A DNA stretch of 13,882 bases from Funneliformis mosseae (Eukaryota > Glomeromycota > Glomeromycetes > Glomerales > Glomeraceae): NCBI GenBank assembly GCA_910592005.1, contig CAJVPP010002676.1, positions 1 through 13,882 on the forward strand. The letters run 5' to 3'. The position numbers and the translations under genes were made by a program. Every line of letters begins with the position of its first letter. Position 1 is the stretch's first letter. The notes beneath the pieces were generated by a model. That model was not told the origin of the DNA. It was given only the letters and a program-made list of their open reading frames with translations, and ran no database searches. This document shows positions 1 through 8,140 of the stretch, one piece after another.

Positions 1-82
1 ATAATCACGTGAAATTTTTGTGGCGTTATTTTTATATCTATAAATAGCTAAAAAATTGCTATTTTGATTTTTGTTTTAGTCA

Positions 83-145
83 GACATAAATTGGCGGTAT
101 AGGGGCTTTTTTCGTGCTACCGATAAAATTCTGGATATTTATGTC
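83..145. repeat. GC-bearing inverted repeat block
   Basis: GACATAAAT (83-91) faces ATTTATGTC (137-145) across 45 bases containing the unusual GC-rich run GGCGGTATAGGGGC. Flanks are also loosely inverted (CAGA before, CGCGGACTG after). It looks like the end or core of a small mobile element, but no transposase is visible nearby. Confidence 0.45.
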
Positions 146-174
146 GCGGACTGTATCTTGATCACAAAAAGACT

Positions 175-313
175 ATAGAGCAATGAAAATAAGCAAATAG
201 GTATAAAGAAATAAAAAGAGGATAAAGCAATAAAATCAAGCAAATATCTATAAATAATAAAAAAGTTATAGAACAATGAAATTAAGTGAATATCAATAAA
301 GAAATAGTAAAAT
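175..313. repeat. Three-unit ~46-bp tandem repeat
   Basis: Units begin at about 175, 222 and 268 with ATAGAGCAATGAAAATAAGC, ATAAAGCAATAAAATCAAGC and ATAGAACAATGAAATTAAGT. Each unit keeps a CAAT-AA-AAG core followed by an ATAAA-rich tail. The divergence suggests an old expansion. Confidence 0.65.
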
Positions 314-335
314 CACAGAATACTAAAAATAATAA

Positions 336-420
336 CTAGATAACATTATACTCATAGCTAGATAATATTATATTTATAATTAGATAACATTATAGTGAAA
401 CTGGATAACACTCTTATAAG
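336..420. repeat. Four-unit ~22-bp tandem repeat
   Basis: Units starting at 336, 358, 380 and 401 share (C/T)TAGATAA(C/T)ATTATA, the last drifting to CTGGATAACACTCTTATA. The array runs straight into the palindrome at 399-434, so the two may belong to one element. Confidence 0.65.
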
Positions 421-434
421 AATGTTATTCAGTT
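399..434. repeat. 36-bp near-perfect palindrome
   Basis: The arms pair at 16 of 18 positions around the centre CTTATAAG; the inner half reads ACTGGATAACACTCTTA. The two mismatches are G404/T429 and C411/A422. It could extrude as a cruciform or be the outer end of a transposon-like element. Confidence 0.7.
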
Positions 435-642
435 AATATAATAATTATAGATTTTAATAAAGTAGTTTGATGAAATTATTATATTTTTTAGCATTTTTAA
501 AAAAAATAAAAAAAATGAAGCATATTTTTTATAAAAATTTTTTGAATATACTTGCATATCTAATTATATAAAGTAAGCATATTTTGAGTTTAACGTCATA
601 AAAAATAGACCACCTTACTAATACGTATTATGTTAGTTTATC

Positions 643-725
643 AGGATTGATTAGAGGCAAATACTTATTTTCTTATATCAGTTGACTGACTACCGATCAA
701 TTTAATAAATTTAATAATCAATCCT
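643..725. repeat. Perfect 11-bp inverted repeat
   Basis: AGGATTGATTA (643-653) and TAATCAATCCT (715-725) are exact inverted copies separated by 61 bases. The spacer holds GC-bearing sequence such as GTTGACTGACTACCGATCAA, unlike the desert around it, so this may be a relic of a small hairpin element. Confidence 0.5.
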
Positions 726-1703
726 TTAAGGATACATTTTGCGATTAATCTAATCTGATTTATAATTAAACAAGATTAATATACATATTTTCATATTGTG
801 TTAGATTACTTTGCTTTTTTTTCTCATATTCTCTTTTTCTTTTAAATATATATATTCAATTCCAATATATCAATATTTATAATTTATAATTAAAGAATTG
901 CCTAGATTTTATTTTAAAACATAAAAAATTTATTTTAGTATATTGTAAAATTTAATAATCAAAATAATCTATTAAGTATAAATACTATAATAAATATAAT
1001 GCTATTGCAAAATATTAAATACAATCATAAATATATTATAAATATTATTTTATTTTAATTCAGCTGATTTTTAATATATTTTTGTTTAAATTATGCATTT
1101 TTTTTACTAACTTTTCTTGTTTTTTAATTAGAAATAACTTGTGTGTTTAAATTTTTTTTATTTTTAGAAATAGCTGGTAATTTTCGTTTATAAACAGATA
1201 TAGAAAATCAGAATATAATTTTAACGTATAAACAGATTAAGAATAAGAAAAAAATATTGATATTTATATTATAGTAGTAATTAGGTTAAATAGTAAGTGG
1301 TAGTTAGATTATATAGTAGTAAAAAATGCAAATAGTAAGAAAGGTTTAAAAGAATAGTTAGAGTATAAAAATAGATATCTGATTTGAAAAGAATTTCCTA
1401 TAATATATGTTTATAAAATTAATTTAAAAAAATATATTTTTAAAAAGATAAATCAGAAGGAAATTTATAGTAAATAAACAAGAAAATTTGTTTGCAAACT
1501 TTTACAATCTAAGAGATATTAAATTTTTAATCTTTTTTTAATAAAAAGATATAATATAATTTTTTTTTTTATTTTTTATATTATATTTTAATACTGTAAA
1601 TTGTATAATAAATAATTTTTAATATTTTAAATAAATTTGTAACTAGAATATTAAATTTATTATATTAAAACTAAAGATAATTTCTATAATTATTCTTAAA
1701 TTT

Positions 1704-1763
1704 CAATTAAGTTGCAACTTAATTGTACCATAAGGAAATTTAATTACGTCACAAGTTGCAACT
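1704..1763. repeat. 22-bp perfect palindrome with a related second palindrome
   Basis: 1704-1725 is a perfect palindrome whose inner 20 bases are AATTAAGTTGCAACTTAATT. About 45 bp further on, the core AGTTGCAACT (1754-1763) recurs as a 10-bp palindrome. Both are followed by a GTAC soon after (ATTGTAC, ATAGTAC). Two copies of one dyad site look like a paired protein-binding site or element ends. Confidence 0.7.
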
Positions 1764-3039
1764 CAATAGTACTATTTTTTTAATTATAGTGATCATCTTT
1801 AATAAAACTATTTTTAAAATTTTATAATTAATTATATATATAAATCAATTGAAATATTATAAGTAATATATTATTATAATAATAATTAATTTGCTAATAA
1901 TTTATAATCCAATTAGTTATTCAATAGAAATTTAAATATAAATTTAATTTATTAAAATATAAAATTATTTTATAAGAAATTATATATTACTTTATATATA
2001 ATTTTTATATTATCAAAAAGTTAAAATTAATTAAGGTTTAACATAATTAATTGTCTAGTAAATTTGATTTTAATACTTTATAAATAATATTTAAATATTA
2101 AAATAAATTATTAAATATATTTTTTGAATAAAAATGTATTAATTAATATTATTGATAATAATAAATTAAAAATAACTCTAATTTATAAATTATTTTATCC
2201 GAAAATAATATATTTCAAATTATATTTTTTTTTAAATATTTTTTTTTAATATCTAAAAATAATTTTATTCTTTTAATTTTTATATATAAATGACATAAAT
2301 ACATGCATTTAATTATTATAAGATATAATTTATTACCTCTTATTTCTATTATAATATAAAAATATATTAATTAATTTGTTATAAAAAATATAAAAATTAA
2401 TTAAAATTTTGATATAAATTGAAATATTTTAATTTAAATGTATCATTTATTATAAAAATAATAAATAAAATACAAAATAAACTATAAGTATTTTTTTTAT
2501 ATATCGATATACTTTTATTAACCAACTACTTTTATTAACATAAAATTTTATTTATTTAATATTTTTATATTTTTAATTTTCATATTTAATTAATAATAAA
2601 AAGTAATATGCAAAATCATAAACTTGTAAATTATTTAATAATAATTAAATTTATATATTGTATTATAAAGGTTTTTCTTTTTTTTTAGAAAAAGATTTAT
2701 ATTAATTAAAATTAGTAGTACCATTGTTTGCAAATCGGTACTTGAAAAATAATTATCAAGGTTTCGAACTTTTTTTGAATTAAATTCAGTTCCTAATTTC
2801 ACCTTTTTAGAATCTAAAAAAAAAACCCCCAGGAGAAAAGTACAATTATACCCAAGTCGCTTTAGTTTGCAATTTAGATATCCTTTGTTTTTGAATGATC
2901 AATATGTTTTTTTTTCTCGGGAATATTTCTTTACGAGAACAATTCTACCCGCTACTTTCATGAAACCTTGTTGTATTGTAAGTTTGTTTGTTAAACAAGG
3001 TGTAAATTAGATATGTCCTTTACTTACTTATACCTTTTT

Positions 3040-3072
3040 ACTTTCGTGTTTGCTGTGACAAAACATGAAAGT
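3040..3072. repeat. 12-bp inverted repeat upstream of COX5
   Basis: ACTTTCGTGTTT (3040-3051) faces AAACATGAAAGT (3061-3072) across a 9-base spacer, pairing at 11 of 12 positions. It lies about 190-220 bp upstream of the COX5 start. It could be a binding site for a dimeric regulator or a leader hairpin; nothing decides between these. Confidence 0.45.
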
Positions 3073-3177
3073 TGAATGTGAAACAAAGGTAGTTTATAGA
3101 TGGGGCTATCATGTATCAGCACTTTGGGTTCAACAAAAAAAAAATTTTTTTTAATATTAACATGCGATTAATATCAT

Positions 3178-3182
3178 CCAAT
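3178..3182 (+). promoter_or_regulatory. Possible CCAAT box upstream of COX5
   Basis: CCAAT lies 78 bp before the COX5 start codon and is followed at once by an A/T-rich TATA-like run (AATAAAATATA). In yeasts the HAP (NF-Y) complex binds CCAAT boxes and drives respiratory genes, including subunits of cytochrome oxidase. The match is only five bases in an A/T-rich context, so it could be chance. Confidence 0.3.
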
Positions 3183-3259
3183 AAAATATACAAAGTAAAA
3201 ATTTGAGGATAATCCAAGAACTTTACATTTTTTTTTTTATATCAAATAGTTTCATTAAA

Positions 3260-4054
3260 ATGTTTCGTTCTTTAGTACGCATTAATCAACAACAACTTAA
3301 TAAAAAAGTTGTTAATTTTAAAAGGAGTGCTTCTACAGCTACACCAGCAATTTCTGAAGTTGTCAATAAATGGAATACATTATCAGTTGAAGAGCAAACT
3401 AATATTACAAAGAAAATTGAAGATTTACAAAAACAAGATTGGCAAAAACTTTCTCTTGAAGAAAAGAAAGCTGGTATTGTTATATTTATAAAGTTATTTA
3501 TTTATTTATTTCTAAAAGAGAAAGAACTACAACATACCTTATAATATTTGATATTAAAGATATTAGATAATGAATAATAATAATTATTTTTTTAAAGCTT
3601 ATTATCTTGCTTTTGGGAATCATGGACCAAGAGAAGAATTTGGTCGGACTGGGACAACTAGTAAAATAATTGCAGGAGTTAGCGTAGTGATGCTTGTTAG
3701 TTCAGGACTTTTTTATTTGACTAAAGTAGCTGGTAAAGTATTATCATCCTTTTTAACAGTATGATTTATAAATTACCTTTTTAAGAAAAATTTTTTCTAT
3801 GAATGTGCTTATTCTTGAAATTATAAGTAACCGACAAACCAAGAACTCTTAACAAAGAATGGGAAGAAGCCACTAATGAACGTATGATTAAACAAAGATC
3901 AGATCCTATATCTGGTATCTCTTCTGAAGGATACAAAGGTAATATTTTTTTGTCTATATATCATATCATATTATATATATATATATTAATTTTTTATTTT
4001 TGATGAAAAAAAAAAATATATTATGTAGGTAAAGGATATGTTGTTTCTGAATAA
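3260..4054 (+). CDS. COX5: Cytochrome c oxidase subunit 5 (COX4 family), four exons
   Basis: Nucleus-encoded subunit of mitochondrial complex IV; in this family one helix crosses the inner membrane beside the catalytic Cox1 core. Exons read as 3260-3473, 3598-3732, 3828-3938 and 4029-4054. The introns of 124, 95 and 90 nt all start GT, end AG and lie in phase 1. The spliced product is 161 aa, close to the length of yeast Cox5. Residues 1-27 are rich in R, K, S and N with no acidic residue, as in a mitochondrial presequence. Residues 31-71 form the matrix part (KWNTLSVEEQ, DWQKLSLEEKKA), followed by the family signature AYYLAFGNHGPR (72-83). The membrane helix is about 95-114. The tail has PRTLNKEWEE (121-130), like yeast KTMNKEW. 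The second donor is GTAAAG at 3733, not the later GTATGA at 3759: only the first restores frame, and the loop length then matches yeast exactly. ATG 3260 has A at -3 and is the first in-frame ATG. Confidence 0.95.
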
Positions 4055-4743
4055 AAGATTATAACGATATTGATCTTACTATCAAAACTTAACGGTTTAT
4101 AACTAAAAAAAAAACAAAAAATTAAAAAAAAATTGGTTGCTATTTAATTATTTTTTTTTAAATAAATAAAAATTTTAAAATTTTTAAATATTACAAAAAT
4201 TGTTATTTTATTTATACAAAGAATATAAATGTTATAACTAATTTTTTTCTTTTTAGGAATATAATAATAAAAAACCTGAATTTTTACCCAAAAATATATA
4301 AAAGAACCGATATAAAGATATAACTCTTTCTATTGTAAGGGTTTATAACCCTTTTTACCATTACAAATAAAAGAATAAAAAAATCTAATTTGAATTTATT
4401 CTTTAAATAACGGATATGAAGGAATTTTGGTTGAGATTAAAATATGAAGGAAAGTATTTAACCAAAAAATTAAATGTATAAAAACTTCTGATCTGATAGT
4501 ACAAGGATGCATTATGAAAAATCGATTAAAAGTGTGTAATAATATATATCAAGAAATAAAAAAGAACCACATTTTTAATTAACATTTTTCCTATAGCATT
4601 CAAGGAATAATAAATTCTCTAAAAGGAAATTCCTACAAATAAATGCAAAATAAATATGTGTTCAAAATATGTTTGAAAAATATCCAAATGGAATGTTTAA
4701 AACAATTACCTTTCACGATAATCAAAATTGATATTTTATACAA
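4055..4743. other. Convergent intergenic gap, no gene seen
   Basis: This 689-bp gap separates the stop codons of two convergent genes, so it should hold both 3' UTRs and polyadenylation sites. An AATAAA overlaps the COX5 stop (4050-4055). A/T homopolymers fill 4100-4260. A perfect 7-bp hairpin sits at 4337-4353. The longest small reading frame noticed (4416-4481, 21 codons) has no recognisable product. Confidence 0.6.
4337..4353. repeat. Short perfect hairpin between convergent genes
   Basis: AAGGGTT and AACCCTT form a 7-bp stem around a TAT loop. It is one of the few G/C-bearing spots in the gap between the two convergent genes, so it could lie in either 3' UTR. No function can be assigned from sequence alone. 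Confidence 0.5.
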
Positions 4744-6562
4744 TTAATCATCAATTGAAAACCGTTTTCGTTGTCCTTGACCACCGGTTTCCAAATTGAT
4801 AGCACCTTCATGATTTCTTCTTTGAACTAAATATATTAAGAGATAGATAAGTTTGGACTCATTAGTAATAAAAATACGTTACTTTACTATCAGAAATCAT
4901 GAAAACGTACAATGATCTTTCAAGCCACCGTCTAAAAATATATATATAATTATAAAATTAATATAATGACTTAGAAAATATTTATAAAATATTGTAAATT
5001 CACAATTCATACCAAAATTTAGTACTGCCAAATATGCAACCACCATTGACATTATGGACAATAAGATACCAAGAACATCCTAAAGTAAAATCATAAAACT
5101 TTTAAAAAATGTACATAATAAAAAATACGATAATTGGTTACATATATAATAATTACCAAAAAAGTTAACAGGAACTCATCCCTTTTTATGATAAACTCAG
5201 CTAAAATATAAAGAAAATTTGCTATTGTAATAACAGAAGTCACTGTAAAAAGGAACATCGCTACTATATTTTCTCGTCGGACCTGATCAAAAAAATAAAT
5301 AAATCAATGCTTTCTATATTTCTCTGTTTCTATATTTATATGATTACTTGATTATTATTACATACCCCCCATAATGCTAAACCAACCATTGGGATAACAC
5401 TTGCAACCATGATACTTTGGAAAATAATGTTACGTGTCTGCTCCTCAGGATCATTAAACAAGAAAACCAAGTTAAGAATTTGGAAACAAATCAAGAGAAA
5501 GAAATCCAATTTTAGTAGCAAAACGAATACTATAAGAAAAAAAAAAGCATAGCATAAGTGTAAAGCATCAAATTATAAATCATTTTTGGTTGTTAACTTA
5601 CTAAGATATGTTCGATACATTCCTGTTTAATAATAATAAAACATATTAATATCATTTTCTTGAAGACAAGTTCACTTAAATAAATAGATTGCCTACTTTG
5701 CATCTGTATATTGGCGCCTATTTTCTTGTAGATATTCCAGCCAAATTGTTTATATAACTTGTATCCAAAGAATATTGAAGCAGCATCAAACACTATCAAG
5801 GCTAATAGTAGAATAATTTCCCATATAACTACATTATTACTTAAATAATAATCTAGACCTTGGATCTCATGCGCTTTATCAGAATCAATTTGCGTATTAA
5901 CTCGAGTAATCCATTTATTACTTTGATAAATTTGTACACCCGCGGCGCATATTAAACATATATTTATAATTGCTATTGAAATTATATCTATGGTATTCTA
6001 AGAATGAATGCTAATAAATATGTGAAAATAACTTAACGAGGTATCAAAAAAAAAAAAAAAAAACACTTACTTGAAAGAATAACTTGATAAATAAAATAAA
6101 AATCGTCGATAGAATGTTAGATCGATTTAAAAGTTATGTTATTACTAATTCTAAGATACGTTAAGATACATACCGCAGAAATACATAATGTCACTAGAAA
6201 AGCTTGAAACACCATAAACCATATGTTTCCATGTTTAATCGATTGAAATTGCATTGTATACTTAGCATATGTATAATTTTTATATGCTATCTTTGGGGTT
6301 TCAACTCCGTCATAAATTTTATATGCTTCTAATGTTGAATGGCTTACTTCATTTCTTTGTAATATTATAGCTTCTAATGAAACGGCTATTACCATTTGTA
6401 ATACTGCAAAACTTATATATGCAATGGTCCATCGTGATTCGGTTATTCGGGCCCACTACAAATTAAAACGAACCTTGAATAACTGAATACGTTTAAACTT
6501 AAAAGGTAAAGAATTCAACCTATAATAAATACCAATTTCTTGATAGATTGGTCAAGCTTCAT
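4744..6562 (-). CDS. Eight-helix membrane protein, UPF0658 Golgi-like, ten exons
   Basis: Multi-pass membrane protein of a fungal family I place closest to the UPF0658 Golgi membrane proteins of fission yeast; no biochemical activity is known to me. Exons in coding order: 6562-6533, 6455-6174, 6082-6071, 5997-5697, 5622-5602, 5529-5366, 5282-5157, 5079-5013, 4931-4911, 4826-4744. All nine introns (72-91 nt) are GT-AG, and the phases close to one 368-codon frame. Predicted helices: about 20-42, 88-108, 109-131, 164-187, 214-240, 250-270, 277-297 and 310-332. Family-like motifs are WARITESRWTIAYISFA (11-27), QNTIDII (108-114), GWNIYKKIGA (194-203), MYRTYLIF (210-217), LALWGVRREN (266-275) and NFDGGLKDH (333-341). 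The hydrophilic tail ends RKRFSIDD, where S365 sits in a basic-residue kinase-type context. ATG 6562 has A at -3. The exon chain is firm; the family name is less so. Confidence 0.85.
4911..4931 (-). other. 21-nt exon 9 of the membrane protein gene
   Basis: This exon encodes (D)GGLKDH(F) with phase 1 boundaries on both sides; the acceptor is TTTTTAG and the donor GTACGT. Without splicing here a TGA stop follows five codons later (4896-4894). Splicing to 4826 gives the tail QRRNHEGAINLETGG. Confidence 0.8.
5602..5622 (-). other. 21-nt exon 5 of the membrane protein gene
   Basis: The exon supplies residues RMYRTYL(I) with split codons at both ends (phase 1 on each side). Acceptor is AACAG, donor is GTAAGT. 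Reading straight through the upstream intron instead would stay open but replace the conserved-looking MQ-RMYRTYL-IFVLLLKLDFF stretch with an unrelated insertion ending in a stop, so the spliced reading is preferred. Confidence 0.8.
6046..6063 (-). promoter_or_regulatory. U18 tract just inside the donor of the intron after the microexon
   Basis: On the coding strand the intron starts GTAAGTG and continues straight into 18 consecutive T residues. U-rich runs just downstream of 5' splice sites are bound by TIA-1/Nam8-type proteins, which help U1 snRNP recognise the site. A splicing enhancer for the 12-nt exon is therefore plausible, but it is inferred from position alone; homopolymers are common in this genome. 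Confidence 0.4.
6071..6082 (-). other. 12-nt microexon (exon 3) of the membrane protein gene
   Basis: The exon is TTATTCTTTCAA, encoding LFFQ. It is bounded by an AG acceptor (6084-6083) and a GTAAGT donor (6070-6065). Both flanking introns (91 and 73 nt) are phase 0. Including it bridges helix 2 and the QNTIDII motif as ISA-LFFQ-NTIDII, which fits my memory of family members having a Q before NTI. Skipping it would keep the frame but remove four residues from the end of helix 2. Confidence 0.75.
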
Positions 6563-6790
6563 GGTTAAAACAAAATTCCTCCCAGAGGTATTTGTAATTT
6601 GTGTGAAAAAAAATGAAGCTAGTTTTAAAAATAGGCTTTATCTTTTAAACGATTCAGAGGGATATGCAATAAAATGACGCCTCAAATAAATTTGTGTGAC
6701 AATAATCAGAAACGAATTATTCCTAAATCCTAAGCAATCATAATGCTTCTTTAATTACTACTCTAATTAATTAATTAATTAATTCTATAA
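6563..6790. promoter_or_regulatory. Upstream region of the membrane protein gene
   Basis: About 180 bp of mixed-composition sequence lies before the start codon of the minus-strand gene and then gives way to A/T filler, as expected for a short fungal promoter and leader. A (TAAT)5 microsatellite occupies 6764-6784. I see no clear TATA or CCAAT element oriented towards the gene. Confidence 0.4.
6764..6784. repeat. TAAT microsatellite
   Basis: Five tandem TAAT units plus one base. It marks the edge between the upstream region of the membrane protein gene and the A/T desert. Confidence 0.8.
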
Positions 6791-8140
6791 TCTTTTATTT
6801 TATTCATTTCTTAACAAATAAATAAAATTTCTATTATCTTTATTATTATTTTCTAATAATCAATAATTAAATAAGATATAATTTTACTATTTTTATAAAT
6901 TTTGCTTTTTTTTCTTAAGTTTTAATAAAATAATATAATTTTGTTAAATTTTACCTTTTACCATTTAAATGATTTGTAAATCTTTAAATTTGTATAGCAA
7001 CCTTATTAAGTTCTAATTAAACTTATAATACTATAATGGAATATTAATTATATTATGTAATATTAAATTTTTATAGATATCTAATTAGTAATAAAATTTA
7101 TATTATATATTTAATGTAACATTTTATATATTAATACAAGATTTAAATATAATAAATTTTAAAATTTTTAGCTGTAATATATTTAGTTTTATTAATTAAA
7201 CTTGTTAATCATATTAAAAAATATTTTTTTAAAAAAAAATTTTAGATTAATTACATTTATACTTATGATTAAATTGATAAATTGATATAGTAAAAGTTAA
7301 TTATAAATCACGTGAAATTTTGATATTATTTTAAATGTTACTAAAATTTTAAAATTATAATAACTCATTAAATATTACTTAAATTTTTATAAATTTTATT
7401 TTAATCATATAAATAATACATTTTATAATTTAATTGTTAATACTTGTAAAATTATCTTAAAATGATTTATATAATATATGATTAGTAATTATCATTTTAT
7501 TAATTCAAATTTCTATAAGTATAAAAGTAATTAATCTGAAATTTTGAAGATATATATTTATTAGTATGAAAATAAGTATAATTAATAAATCAAAATAAAT
7601 TATTATCCAAAAATTTTATGTTTAATTATAACTAAAAACATATATTAATATATAAAAATATTTTACACAAAATACTAAATATAAAATTTATTGCTAAACT
7701 CTTTAAAATTAGAATTATTTAGCAAAAAATTTTTATTAAATGTAACTTTATTTTCTGAAAAAATACTTTAAATTGTATAAATAATAATTTATCATAGGAA
7801 AATCTGCTTATGAATTGAAATCTAATTCCCTGATCTAATCATAAATAGTTATCAAATTTTTATAAATTTGAATTTATTAAAAATATTAATAAATATTAAA
7901 TAAAAAGATTTATTTTTAAATTCTATTTGCAAATTTTAGATATATATATTTATATAAAAAAATGTTCTTATAAAGATATAATTTATCATTATACAAAAGT
8001 TAATTATTACAATAAAAGGTTATTAAGAAAATTTTATTTATACGACATATATATTTTGTAGAATCGAAAAAGGTATTTATTATTGAATACAAAAATATTA
8101 AATTTTCATATTGACATTTTCAAAGATTTAGCATTTTATC
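6790..8140. other. A/T desert, no gene found
   Basis: About 1.35 kb of A/T filler upstream of the minus-strand gene. No exon-like or RNA-like segment was recognised. The one distinctive item is AATCACGTGAAATTTT (7306-7321), which also occurs at 3-18. Confidence 0.6.

Larger units (their letters stand above)
434..2700. other. A/T desert, no gene found
   Basis: Over 2 kb of very A/T-rich sequence with homopolymers and dense stops in all frames. The only structure noted is a 12-bp palindrome TAATACGTATTA (619-630), an 11-bp inverted repeat AGGATTGATTA (643-653) with TAATCAATCCT (715-725), and the paired palindromes near 1704-1763. No exon-like segment or RNA gene was recognised. Confidence 0.6.
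2700..3259. promoter_or_regulatory. Upstream region of COX5, with inverted repeats
   Basis: This 560-bp stretch is clearly more complex than the A/T desert before it and ends at the COX5 start, so it probably holds the promoter and 5' leader. It contains two hairpin-capable repeats: ACCTTGTT (2965-2972) against AACAAGGT (2994-3001), and a 12-bp pair at 3040-3051 and 3061-3072 with one mismatch and a 9-base loop. The core ACTTTCATG of the second pair also occurs at 2954-2962. I see no convincing ORF or RNA gene here on either strand. Confidence 0.4.

Noticed and set aside
660..700. Another MITE end at TCAGTTGACTGAC
   Set aside because: Only the first seven or so bases resemble the MITE end and no inner blocks follow.
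2755..2775. tRNA T-arm-like GGTTTCGAAC
   Set aside because: No acceptor stem, D-arm or anticodon arm at the right distance.
3309..3491. Plus-strand 60-codon reading frame
   Set aside because: Out-of-frame shadow of COX5 exon 1.
3733..3764. COX5 exon 2 extended to the GTATGA donor at 3759
   Set aside because: It gives the wrong phase with the acceptor at 3827 and places a TAA first in exon 3; the GTAAAG donor at 3733 restores frame and the family loop length.
3960..3990. TA dinucleotide run as a separate repeat feature
   Set aside because: It lies within COX5 intron 3 and is ordinary for introns in this composition.
4416..4481. 21-codon frame MKEFWLRLKYEG..
   Set aside because: Too short, no relatives recognised, and placed in the shared 3' region of two convergent genes.
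5593..5696. Read-through of exon 4 to the stop after SRQSIYLSELV..HILVS
   Set aside because: The extension is intron sequence; splicing 5697 to 5622 joins MQ to RMYRTYL and continues into the next exon in frame.
6117..6173. Extension of exon 2 with VCILTYLRISNN..
   Set aside because: It begins with a canonical GTATGT donor and runs to a stop; the spliced form continues through the 12-nt exon.
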